A stretch of 64,000 bases of DNA, taken from the NCBI RefSeq assembly GCF_002165305.2, contig NZ_CP032284.1, positions 7,327 through 71,326 on the forward strand, read 5' to 3'. The notes beneath the pieces were generated by a model. That model made no database searches, had not been told where the DNA came from, and saw only the letters and a program-made list of their open reading frames with translations. The DNA is from Acinetobacter sp. WCHA55. GTDB lineage: Bacteria > Pseudomonadota > Gammaproteobacteria > Pseudomonadales > Moraxellaceae. This document shows, piece by piece, positions 57,183 through 64,000 of the stretch. Each line of letters starts with the position of its first letter. The first letter of the stretch is position 1. The position numbers and the translations under genes are program-made.

Positions 57183-57315
57183 TTTTGTTGAAAATAATGT
57201 ACAAGTTTCAATCTCATGAATCAACTATTGTGAAAAATAAAGTTAAAAAAAAAAGTTATCTACAAGTAATGTTCTTTTTTAATTTTATATATATTTTATA
57301 AATTTATATTTATAG

Positions 57316-57354
57316 AACCTCTGAATGCCTTATGAAGTCTAGTTTTCAGAGGTT
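57316..57354. terminator. inverted repeat in front of the iterons
   Basis: AACCTCTGAA (57316-57325) and TTCAGAGGTT (57345-57354) form a 10-bp stem followed by TTAT. It could insulate rep from the divergent par operon. Confidence 0.5.
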
Positions 57355-57359
57355 TTATA

Positions 57360-57481
57360 TGGACGTTTTCCTGACAATAAGTGGACACTTTCCTTTATTT
57401 AAATGGACGTTTTCCTGACAATAAGTGGACGTTTTCCTTTATTTAAATGGACGTTTTCCTTTATTTAATGGACGTTTTCCT
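57360..57481 (+). repeat. six 22-bp iterons of the replication origin
   Basis: TGGACGTTTTCCT (one copy TGGACACTTTCCT) begins at 57360, 57382, 57404, 57426, 57448 and 57469, i.e. a 22-bp period (last step 21). They stand right upstream of rep as in Acinetobacter Rep_3 plasmids, and should bind Rep for initiation and copy control. A near DnaA box (TTATCTACA) lies at about 57258. Confidence 0.92.
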
Positions 57482-57556
57482 GGCATAAATAGATCTTCCA
57501 TTAATGGACATTAAGTGTTAATGTCTATTAATGGAATTTATTTCTTTAATCACAAT

Positions 57557-58504
57557 ATGGCAAATCTAATTTATAAAGACAATAACTTGATTGAAGCATC
57601 TTATGCATTGACTCTGTCTGAACAACGCTTAATTTTAGTTGCAATTATTGCAGCTAGGGAAATTGAAAAAGAGCTTACATCGGATACATTGCTAACAATA
57701 CATGCGTCTGAATACATGAAGCACTTTAATTTGGGTCGTCAAGCGGCCTATGAGGCTCTTCAGGGAGCGTGTGATAACTTATTTGAACGTAGACTCACCT
57801 ATAAGGCCATAGATCCTGTTACAGGTAAGCCAGCGGTCTACAAAAGCCGTTGGGTATCAAAAGTTGGCTATGTTAAAGAAGCTGCATGTGCTCAACTAAT
57901 TTTTGCTCCTGATATTTTACAGCTTTTTGTAAAACTTGAAGAAAAGTTTACTCGTTATGAATTAAAGCAAATTTCTCAATTATCTAGTGTATACGCTATA
58001 CGGCTGTATGAACTTTTGATTAGATGGCGTAGCAAAGGCAAGCTATATATTAGTATGGTTGAATTGCGTGATAAGTTAGGTCTACTTGAAAATGAATATA
58101 AAACCATGGGAGATTTCAAAAAGCGTGTATTGACGGTTGCCATAGATCAAATTAATAAACTTACTGATATCGACGTAAGTTATGAGCAGAAAAAAGAAGG
58201 GAGAACAATTACACATATCGAATTTTCTTTTAATCAAAAAGCTTCCTTAATTGTTAGTGATAAGGTACTGGAACCGACATATCAGCTGACACCAAAACAA
58301 TCTATATTTTTCGCTCAAAAATTGTGTGACCTTATCAAATATCCCGAATTCGGGGGGAAATATGCCAATGTAGGCGAAGAGATCGAAGCGTTTAAAGAAA
58401 GGATTTCACTTGAACTCCTCGACCCTGAAAAGGTAAAAAAGTATTATTCTGATTTGTTAAAAGTGGGCTATAAAGAAAAATATAAATCAGAAAAGTTATC
58501 ATAA
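57557..58504 (+). CDS. repB: RepB-type replication initiator (Rep_3 superfamily)
   Basis: 315 residues from ATG 57557 (MANLIYKDNNLIEASYALTLSEQRLILVA in part), with the winged-helix signature YELKQISQLSSVYAIRLYELLIRW and a second winged helix with FKKRVLTVAIDQINKLTDI. Rep_3 initiators bind the iterons upstream. The open frame extends 14 codons upstream to 57515, but family starts match 57557. The C-terminal ~60 residues are variable. Confidence 0.92.
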   Translation: MANLIYKDNNLIEASYALTLSEQRLILVAIIAAREIEKELTSDTLLTIHASEYMKHFNLGRQAAYEALQGACDNLFERRLTYKAIDPVTGKPAVYKSRWVSKVGYVKEAACAQLIFAPDILQLFVKLEEKFTRYELKQISQLSSVYAIRLYELLIRWRSKGKLYISMVELRDKLGLLENEYKTMGDFKKRVLTVAIDQINKLTDIDVSYEQKKEGRTITHIEFSFNQKASLIVSDKVLEPTYQLTPKQSIFFAQKLCDLIKYPEFGGKYANVGEEIEAFKERISLELLDPEKVKKYYSDLLKVGYKEKYKSEKLS

Positions 58505-58587
58505 CCTGAATAATAGAAATTTTTATTTTGAACACTACAAACCTATAGGAAAAATTTAGTCTGCCCTGGTAACCCTAGTTTTATAAA

Positions 58588-59462
58588 CTGAAAATTATAT
58601 GTTCCACTAGTACGAAGAACTGATCTGGATTAATTTGCCAGAAAGATGAAATTATAAAGTTACATAAGTTATGTAACTTACACAACTTACAATCTTATGT
58701 AATCCTGAGGAGAGTGATGCGATGGAAACCTCTCCCGGTAATGCTTGTCAGGGATTTGTCCATATATGGAAGTGCAGCACTGAAAATTACAGGTTCCACT
58801 AGTACGAAGAACTGATCTGGATTAATTAGCCAGGAAGATGAAATTATAAAGTTACATAACTTATGTAACTTACACAACTTACACAACTTACAATCTTATG
58901 TAATCCTGAGGAGAGTGATGCGATGGAAACCTCTCCCGGTAATGCTTGTCAGGGATTTGTCCATATATGGAAATGCAGCACTGAAAATTACAGGTTCCAC
59001 TAGTACGAAGAACTGATCTGGATTAATTAGCCAGGAAGATGAAATTATAAAGTTACATAAGTTATGTAATTTACACAACTTACAATCTTATGTAATCCTG
59101 AGGAGAGTGATGCGATGGAAACCTCTCCCGATAATGCTTGTCAGGGATTTGTCCATATATGGAAGTGCAGCACTGAAAATTACAGGTTCCACTAGTACGA
59201 AGAACTGATCTGGATTAATTAGCCAGGAAGATAAAATTGTAAAGTTACATAAGTTATGTAACTTACACAACTTACAATCTTATGTAATCCTGAGGAGAGT
59301 GATGCGATGGAAACCTCCCGGTAATGCTTGTCAGGGATTTGTCCATATATGGAAGCGCAGCACTGAAAATTACAGGTTCCACTAGTACGAAGAACTGCTC
59401 TGGATTGATTTGCCAGGAAGATGAAATTATAAAGTTACATAACTTATGAACTTATGAACTTA
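58588..59462. repeat. five ~190-200-bp tandem repeats (candidate centromere)
   Basis: Copies align at CCACTAGTACGAAG at 58604, 58796, 58997, 59189 and 59379 (steps 192, 201, 192, 190). Each contains the palindrome TTACATAAGTTATGTAA or a variant followed by direct repeats TTATGTAAC TTACACAAC; one copy has an extra 9-bp unit, explaining the longer step. The last copy is cut by the IS6-family element at 59467. Apparent short minus-strand reading frames in each copy are repeats of the DNA pattern, not genes. Confidence 0.9.
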
Positions 59463-59466
59463 TGAC

Positions 59467-60285
59467 GGAACTGTTGCAAATAGAGATTTGAGTCGATGAT
59501 GTTCCCTTTAAAAAGTACTTAGAGACCGAAAACCCTGTTGATTAGACACACTTCACCCTGAGGCTGACCATAATAAAATGACGATGCTTGTCCTTTACGT
59601 AGTGCACGCATGACTTCAATACCTTTAATTGTGGCATAAGCCGTCTTCATAGATTTGAATCCTAATGTGGCCCTGATGATCCGCTTTAGCTTGCCATGAT
59701 CACATTCAATCACGTTATTTTTATACTTAATCTGCCTGTGCTCAAGGTCTGGTGGACATTTACCTTCCCGTTTTAACCGTGATAAAGCACGTCCATATGT
59801 GGGTGCTTTATCCGTGTTGATCACTTGTGGAATTTGCCACTTCTTCACATTATTTAAAATTTTTCCAAGAAAACAATATGCTGATTTGGTATTACGTCTA
59901 GAAGAAAGATAAAAATCAATGGTATCGCCACGTTGATCGACTGCACGATACAGATAAGACCATCGTCCATTCACTTTTACATAGGTTTCATCAATATGCC
60001 ACGAGCTCAGATCTGTAGGATTACGCCAATACCAGCGTAAACGTTTTTCTATTTCAGGAGCATAACGTTGAACCCAACGGTAAATAGTCGTGTGATCAAC
60101 ATTCACACCCCGTTCGGCCAGCATTTCCTGCAGTTCACGATAGCTAATGCCATATTTACAATACCAGCGCACAGCCCAAAGAATGATTTCGCCCTGAAAA
60201 TGCCGACCATGGAAAGGATTCATATGCTGCACCTTTAGCTAAAACAGTCTTCAGCTTACCATTCGTGGTTATTTGCAACAGTGCC
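59467..60285 (-). mobile_element. IS6-family element (IS1006/IS1007/IS1008 group), complete
   Basis: 819 bp. Its ends start GGAACTGTTGCAAATA (left) and GGCACTGTTGCAAATA (right, complement). It inserted in the tandem array on one side and ends one base from the stop codon of the CDF transporter gene on the other. Confidence 0.92.
59519..60223 (-). CDS. IS6-family transposase (IS26-like)
   Basis: 234 residues (MNPFHGRHFQGEIILWAVRW) closely resembling IS26 transposase, with DDE residues in SWHIDETYVKV, VINTDKAPTYG and NVIECDHGKLK. The family forms cointegrates and moves adjacent DNA. ATG 60223 gives the usual length; a GTG nine bases upstream is also in frame. Confidence 0.95.
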   Translation of the reverse strand: MNPFHGRHFQGEIILWAVRWYCKYGISYRELQEMLAERGVNVDHTTIYRWVQRYAPEIEKRLRWYWRNPTDLSSWHIDETYVKVNGRWSYLYRAVDQRGDTIDFYLSSRRNTKSAYCFLGKILNNVKKWQIPQVINTDKAPTYGRALSRLKREGKCPPDLEHRQIKYKNNVIECDHGKLKRIIRATLGFKSMKTAYATIKGIEVMRALRKGQASSFYYGQPQGEVCLINRVFGL

Positions 60286-60286
60286 C

Positions 60287-61579
60287 TTACTTCAAAGCCA
60301 AAATTTTTCGGGCACCATTAAGTACGAATAAAGAAACCAGTATGCCAATGATTAAGTCTGGATAAGCTGATCCCGTCCACGCCACGAGTACACCGGCAAA
60401 TATAACGCCCATATTTACGACAACGTCATTCGCCGAGAAAATCCAACTGGCTTTCATATGTGCGCCATCTTCTCGATGACCAGAAATAAGATATAAGCAT
60501 GTCACGTTAGCTATAAGTGCGAGCAGGCCAATAACAATCATGAGCGTTGATTCTGGCTCGCTTCCAAACATGAATCGTCTAATGACATCAACAATCACGA
60601 TAACAGCAAGTAATAACTGAATCCAACCTGCGAAATGGGCTGCTTTTATTTGATATTTCGCAGCTTTTCCGACGGCATATAGCGCAATACCATAAACGGC
60701 TGCATCGGCAAACATATCTAGAGAATCAGCAATCAATCCTGTAGACGCAGCAATAATACCGCTGATGAATTCTATAAAGAAAAGTAGAGCATTAATACCT
60801 AATAACAGTTTAAGTACTTTAGCTTGTCTCACAGGATCAGGTTCATTAGGTATATCGCCTGAAGAAAGCTGTATTTCATCAAGTTTCGCCCCAAAACCCA
60901 GTCCTTCGAGTTTAGCCGTAATTTGCTGAATCCCTTCATTATGGAAGACTTTCAGTTTTCGATTGGGAAGATCAAAAGTAAGACCTTTAACTGCTTCAAT
61001 ATCTGCAAGAGCCATACGGACCATTTGCTCTTCAGCAGAGCAATCCATTTTAGGAATGGTGTAGGTACTTGTTTGCTTAGCCTGTTGATTGCTTATATAA
61101 GTTTCAGTCTTCACAAGCTTTGCACCAAAACCCAAAGCTTCAAGTTTGGTGGTTATATTTTCATCTTTTTGATTATGTAGAACCTTTAAAGAACGGTTAG
61201 GTAAATCAAAGATGAGTTTTTGAACACCATCAATTGAAGATAGCGCCATACGAACCATCTGTTCTTCCGCAGAACAATCCATTTTGGGAACTAAGTATTC
61301 ACTCATGTAGTGCGAATCTTTTAAAACGTCTTCAGTGCTTAAATTTTCTTTGGGATCAGAACCACAACAGGATTGAGCGGTATCTTCACAACTGTTTGAA
61401 GTGTTACAGCAAGGAGATGAAGATTTTTTTTCTTCCTCTTCACCACAACAGCTAAGCGTATTATCACAATTCTTTGAATTGTTTGCTTCTGCAATTGATG
61501 GATGATTTTCTTGTTGAGATTTCTTATCTTCGCATGGTGTTTCTTTACTACATCCACAACCACTCATAATTATACCCAT
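60287..61579 (-). CDS. CDF-family metal efflux protein with Cys-rich and two HMA-like domains
   Basis: 430 residues. Residues 1-75 hold many Cys pairs (CGCSKETPCEDKK, LSCCGEEEE, SPCCN, QSCCGSD). Two HMA-like repeats follow (PKMDCSAEEQMVRMAL at ~99 and ~174), each with one Cys rather than CxxC. The rest is a six-helix CDF/CzcD-like transporter (GLIADSLDMFADAAVYG). It should export Zn, Cd or Co. A second ATG at 61567 (MSGCGCSK) may be the real start. MerR-controlled promoter upstream. Confidence 0.85.
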   Translation of the reverse strand: MGIIMSGCGCSKETPCEDKKSQQENHPSIAEANNSKNCDNTLSCCGEEEEKKSSSPCCNTSNSCEDTAQSCCGSDPKENLSTEDVLKDSHYMSEYLVPKMDCSAEEQMVRMALSSIDGVQKLIFDLPNRSLKVLHNQKDENITTKLEALGFGAKLVKTETYISNQQAKQTSTYTIPKMDCSAEEQMVRMALADIEAVKGLTFDLPNRKLKVFHNEGIQQITAKLEGLGFGAKLDEIQLSSGDIPNEPDPVRQAKVLKLLLGINALLFFIEFISGIIAASTGLIADSLDMFADAAVYGIALYAVGKAAKYQIKAAHFAGWIQLLLAVIVIVDVIRRFMFGSEPESTLMIVIGLLALIANVTCLYLISGHREDGAHMKASWIFSANDVVVNMGVIFAGVLVAWTGSAYPDLIIGILVSLFVLNGARKILALK

Positions 61580-61597
61580 TAAAAAAATTATAAACTT

Positions 61598-61635
61598 TGA
61601 ATATTAGAATCCCTATAGTTACTATAGAGTCAAGA
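61598..61635 (-). promoter_or_regulatory. MerR-type operator-promoter of the CDF gene
   Basis: -35 TTGACT (61633-61628) and a -10-like TAATAT/TATTCA are about 20 bp apart, with the dyad CTATAGTAACTATAG between them. Overlong spacing with a central dyad is the hallmark of MerR-family activation. Confidence 0.8.
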
Positions 61636-61656
61636 ATCTTTGGAAATACTAACTCA

Positions 61657-62049
61657 ATGCATTTAAAAATTGGTGAACTCTCTAAAAAAACCTCATGTTC
61701 AGTATTAACAATTAGGTTTTATGAAAAGGAAGGTTTAATTCCGGAACCGGAAAGAACGGAAGGAAATTACCGCCTTTACGATGTAGGCTATGTTGAGCGA
61801 ATTAAATTTATTTTGAATTGCCGAACTTTAAATATGAGTTTGAATGAAATTCGTCAATTACTTACCTATAAAGACAAACCTGAGAAAAATTGTTCAGATG
61901 TGAATGAATTAATTGACTTACATGTCAGTGCTATCAGAGAAAATATAATCAAGCAACAAAAGCTTATTGAACAACTATCTGATTTAAGAGGTACTTGTGA
62001 TGGTTTATGTACAATTGACCAATGTGGAGTTTTAAAAAATCTAGCTTGA
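61657..62049 (+). CDS. CadR/PbrR-type MerR regulator
   Basis: 130 residues from ATG 61657: MHLKIGELSKKTSCSVLTIR, FYEKEGLIPEPERTEGNYRLY are the MerR winged helix; Cys ligands occur in KNCSDVNEL near 79 and GTCDGLCTIDQCG at the C-terminus, as in CadR/PbrR. It would activate the divergent efflux gene when Cd, Zn or Pb is bound. The frame extends upstream but crosses the operator. Confidence 0.88.
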   Translation: MHLKIGELSKKTSCSVLTIRFYEKEGLIPEPERTEGNYRLYDVGYVERIKFILNCRTLNMSLNEIRQLLTYKDKPEKNCSDVNELIDLHVSAIRENIIKQQKLIEQLSDLRGTCDGLCTIDQCGVLKNLA

Positions 62050-62080
62050 TTATCTAGACCTATGCTTTTTTCAAAAAATC

Positions 62081-62304
62081 GGCACTGTTGCAAATAACCA
62101 CGAATGGTAAGCTGAAGACTGTTTTAGCTAAAGGTGCAGCATATGAATCCTTTCCATGGTCGGCATTTTCAGGGCGAAATCATTCTTTGGGCTGTGCGCT
62201 GGTATTGTAAATATGGCATTAGCTATCGTGAACTGCAGGAAATGCTGGCCGAACGGGGTGTGAATGTTGATCACACGACTATTTACCGTTGGGTTCAACG
62301 TTAT
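62081..62304 (+). mobile_element. truncated IS6-family copy
   Basis: The first 224 bp of the same IS (GGCACTGTTGCAAATA, then the transposase start at 62143 through YRWVQRY) in opposite orientation. Identity stops after base 62304. The remaining fragment cannot encode a transposase. Confidence 0.92.
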
Positions 62305-62312
62305 ACGAATCT

Positions 62313-62341
62313 AAAAATGGGAGCCTATAGCTCCCATTTTT
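62313..62341. terminator. terminator of the higBA pair
   Basis: 12-bp perfect stem AAAAATGGGAGC / GCTCCCATTTTT with a 5-nt loop, four bases downstream of the higA stop. A and T tracts suit both directions. Confidence 0.8.
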
Positions 62342-62345
62342 ATTG

Positions 62346-62648
62346 TTAAACGTTGAATCCTATATGTTTTCCTGTTGGAAGCTCTACATCAATACGGAGC
62401 TTCCCACCCATTGCCTCAACATACTTTTTCATGGTTGAAATCTTAAGATCATTGCCACGATTTTCTATTGCTGAAAGCGATGGCTGTTTTATTCCCAAAG
62501 TTTCAGCAAGCTCTTTTTGAGAAATTTCGAGTTCTTCACGAATAAGATGAAGCTGATTTTCTAGCAGTAATTCATCAGCCATTTTTTGAATACGGGCTTG
62601 GCTCTCTGGAGAGCGGCTAGCTAACAATTCTTGCAGAGTCTTAGCCAT
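62346..62648 (-). CDS. higA: HigA-type antitoxin (XRE helix-turn-helix)
   Basis: 100 residues with a Cro/C1 helix-turn-helix (LEISQKELAETLGIKQPSLSAIEN in part). It is downstream of the toxin with an 8-bp overlap, the reversed order of HigBA. It should neutralise the toxin and repress the promoter. Confidence 0.88.
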   Translation of the reverse strand: MAKTLQELLASRSPESQARIQKMADELLLENQLHLIREELEISQKELAETLGIKQPSLSAIENRGNDLKISTMKKYVEAMGGKLRIDVELPTGKHIGFNV

Positions 62649-62997
62649 TAGATTTATCTCCTAGGGTAGTGAGATGAAGTTGGTATTGTTCATCTGCAAT
62701 ATCCAGCATGTCTTTATAAAAACGCTTTTTACCGCCTTTATCAGCAATACATAGAACAATAGCCTGTCGTAAGGGATCAAATGCGAAGAAAGCTCTTAAG
62801 GGTCTACCGCGATGTTGAACACGCAGTTCTTTCATATTGGTAAATTTAGACTCATACACAGTATCTACTAAAGGACGGCCTAAACTCGGTCCCTGCTGCT
62901 GTAGAACAACCAGGGCAGCTAGGACCTTCTCTTGTGTAGGTTCATCTTGCTGTTCAAGCCACTGATTAAATAGATCTGTCGTAATGACTGTCCACAT
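62641..62997 (-). CDS. higB: HigB-type toxin (RelE/Gp49 family)
   Basis: 118 residues with TTDLFNQWLEQQDEPTQEKVLAAL, MKELRVQHRGRPLRAFFAFDPLRQAIVLCIADKGGKKRFYKDM, typical of Gp49/HigB2-like mRNA interferases. It cleaves mRNA on the ribosome and stabilises the plasmid. Confidence 0.88.
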   Translation of the reverse strand: MWTVITTDLFNQWLEQQDEPTQEKVLAALVVLQQQGPSLGRPLVDTVYESKFTNMKELRVQHRGRPLRAFFAFDPLRQAIVLCIADKGGKKRFYKDMLDIADEQYQLHLTTLGDKSNG

Positions 62998-63007
62998 ACC
63001 ACAACCA

Positions 63008-63031
63008 AAATATAGATTATAGTCTATATTT
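63008..63031. promoter_or_regulatory. higBA operator palindrome
   Basis: AAATATAGA and TCTATATTT form a 24-bp dyad 11 bases upstream of the higB start, a likely HigA operator overlapping the promoter. Confidence 0.65.
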
Positions 63032-63078
63032 TAGGGGCATTATGTTTGTTTTGCAAATGAGAAAGGATAGGCAATAAA

Positions 63079-63104
63079 AAAGCCCGACATCCTGTCGGGC
63101 TTTT
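63079..63104. terminator. hairpin terminator
   Basis: AAAGCCCGACA-TCC-TGTCGGGCTTTT-like stem with A and T tracts; no gene ends immediately beside it. The stretch 63105-63547 contains a DnaA-box pair, another terminator and the pdif-like site, but no gene. Confidence 0.75.
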
Positions 63105-63283
63105 CCATATTTGGCGCTTAGATCTGACTCCTGTCTGATCTCACGTTCCTTGTTGTTCATCTTATTCTTTTTATCTGGAGCATCCTGCTCTCTATGTCTT
63201 CATGATAGGAAATTTCCAGTATTGCGGATAGCAGCAAAGGGCCGAGATTGGTATGAGCCAGGGCTTACAAAATAGCCTAAATT

Positions 63284-63306
63284 TTATCCACAAAAAATGT
63301 GGATAA
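63284..63306. promoter_or_regulatory. inverted pair of perfect DnaA boxes
   Basis: TTATCCACA (63284-63292) and TGTGGATAA (63298-63306) are consensus DnaA boxes in opposite orientation, five bases apart. Confidence 0.6.
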
Positions 63307-63400
63307 TTTTGGACATTGAGGCATTGATAAAATTTGAAAAACCTCAAAACTGACTATTTTTTAGTCAAATTTATTGGCAAGAAGTATCAAAACCGCTCAT

Positions 63401-63433
63401 AAAAAAGCCGACTTGTTTCAAAATCGGCTTTTT
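63401..63433 (-). terminator. hairpin terminator after the last gene
   Basis: AAAAGCCGA / TCGGCTTTT stem with a ~12-nt loop and flanking A and T tracts, downstream of the 134-residue gene. Confidence 0.7.
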
Positions 63434-63497
63434 GGTCATTTTTGGATTTTTCTATTTTTATTAAGTGGTTGATATTTAGATTAATATACAAGTGTTG

Positions 63498-63525
63498 ACT
63501 TCGTATAACGTGTATTATGTTAATT
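63498..63525 (+). other. pdif-like XerC/XerD recombination site
   Basis: An 11-bp XerC-type arm ACTTCGTATAA, a 6-bp spacer CGTGTA and an 11-bp XerD-type arm TTATGTTAATT make a 28-bp site like those flanking mobile modules on Acinetobacter plasmids. No second copy was found in the window. Confidence 0.75.
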
Positions 63526-63547
63526 TGAGTATTTCTTAATAACTCTA

Positions 63548-63952
63548 TTATTTTCTCTTTAACGCTATTGTTAGAACCACTCCAACTACGCTTATAGCTG
63601 CCATTGCGAATTTTGCTAAGCCTTGCCAAGCATCATTATTATCCTTGTTAGTTTCTTTTACTATTTCAGCTATTCGCACATGCAAATCAGCAAGCTTCAA
63701 AGTTATCTCAGCAATTAAGTGAAGAGATTCATCGGTAGTAACTTTATCTGCAATCTTTGATAGAATTTGCATTGTAGAATCTAAACTTTTTTTAATGCCA
63801 TCAAGACTATGAACCTGTGTAGTCTTAACCCCATCTACTATTAACTTCAAACTATCTAAGTAATCTTTTTGAAGATCAACAATATTAGGTATTACTTTTA
63901 CAAGCTCTGCTAACTGTGCAAGTGAAAAATTATCATTTTGTACCAGTTCCAT
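63548..63952 (-). CDS. hypothetical tail-anchored protein (134 aa)
   Basis: A helical N-terminal body (LAQLAELVKVIPNIVDLQKDY, then coiled-coil-like residues 45-100) ends in one membrane segment, FAMAAISVVGVVLTIALKRK, so it is probably inner-membrane anchored at its C-terminus. No known family. The pdif-like site lies 23 bp past its stop. Confidence 0.65.
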   Translation of the reverse strand: MELVQNDNFSLAQLAELVKVIPNIVDLQKDYLDSLKLIVDGVKTTQVHSLDGIKKSLDSTMQILSKIADKVTTDESLHLIAEITLKLADLHVRIAEIVKETNKDNNDAWQGLAKFAMAAISVVGVVLTIALKRK

Positions 63953-64000
63953 AATTTTTACATACTGTTCTTTTGATAAATTATTAAAATCTTTAATATT

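Noticed and set aside
58695..59270. Three near-identical ~60-codon minus-strand frames
   Set aside because: They fall one per copy of the 190-200-bp tandem array and simply reflect the repeat; the repeats are better explained as binding sites.
56114..59462. CRISPR array
   Set aside because: The 8-bp units have no spacers, and the 190-200-bp copies are repeated throughout without unique spacers; no cas genes are present.
63387..63629. 80-codon minus-strand frame overlapping the last gene
   Set aside because: It overlaps the better supported 134-residue gene, a terminator and the pdif-like site.

Overview
The window looks like a stretch of a large Acinetobacter plasmid. It has an iteron-controlled Rep_3-type replication initiator with a ParA/ribbon-helix-helix partition pair. 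It also carries the Acinetobacter insertion sequences ISAba125 and an IS6-family element of the IS1006/IS1007/IS1008 type, a pdif-like XerC/XerD site and AT-rich coding DNA. A sharply GC-rich foreign block (about 41.0-48.3 kb) sits inside it and is the composite transposon Tn125 with blaNDM-1.

Layout. 0-0.9 kb: a partial MoaA-like radical-SAM gene translationally coupled to a dTMP-kinase-like gene. 1.2-10.9 kb: a five-gene minus-strand operon (Upf1-like SF1 helicase with a long coiled coil, PIN-domain protein, coiled-coil protein, ClpB-type AAA+ ATPase, NrdG-like radical-SAM activase) that I cannot match to a named system; it is the best candidate here for an undescribed defence or stress system. 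11.2-13.6 kb: LRAT-fold protein, small DUF4258-like protein and a gene split by a -1 frame change in an A7 run. 14.0-17.8 kb: serine resolvase with a palindromic upstream region, a DarT1-like ADP-ribosyltransferase with its NADAR antitoxin, and two small unknowns. 17.9-33.9 kb: a complete type I BREX operon (brxR-brxA-brxB-brxC-pglX-pglZ-brxL order on the minus strand) with a two-gene AAA ATPase + TOPRIM-like cassette embedded between pglX and pglZ. 34-38.1 kb: DUF4236 protein, AAA/DUF4143 ATPase, and a DUF262-plus-HNH protein that may be another nuclease defence gene.

39.4-49.5 kb: Tn125, 10,099 bp, bounded by two 1,087-bp ISAba125 copies and a 3-bp CAT duplication. Inside, in order from the left, are a truncated acyltransferase gene (pac), ISCR27, groEL, groES, cutA, a chimeric dsbD/Gfo-Idh gene, trpF, bleMBL and blaNDM-1. 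The NDM promoter is formed by the ISAba125 end (-35) and flanking DNA (-10). Tn125 landed directly behind a group of three co-transcribed genes, two of which are very large tyrosine-recombinase-like proteins (49.5-55.8 kb).

56.2-59.5 kb is the plasmid backbone: RHH partition protein, ParA, six 22-bp iterons, Rep, and five copies of a ~190-200-bp repeat. Each repeat carries short TTAYRYAAC-type direct repeats that also lie in front of parA, which suggests a centromere. 59.5-62.3 kb: one complete and one truncated IS6-family copy in opposite orientation bracket a CDF metal-efflux gene and its MerR regulator. 62.3-64 kb: HigB/HigA-type toxin-antitoxin pair, an inverted pair of DnaA boxes, the pdif-like site and a small tail-anchored unknown.

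Overall, the plasmid combines several anti-phage or abortive-infection modules (BREX, DarT1/NADAR, the AAA/TOPRIM pair, DUF262-HNH, probably the five-gene operon), stability modules (ParA/RHH, resolvase, HigBA) and carbapenem and metal resistance. All assignments rest on reading protein motifs by eye; no database search was run.
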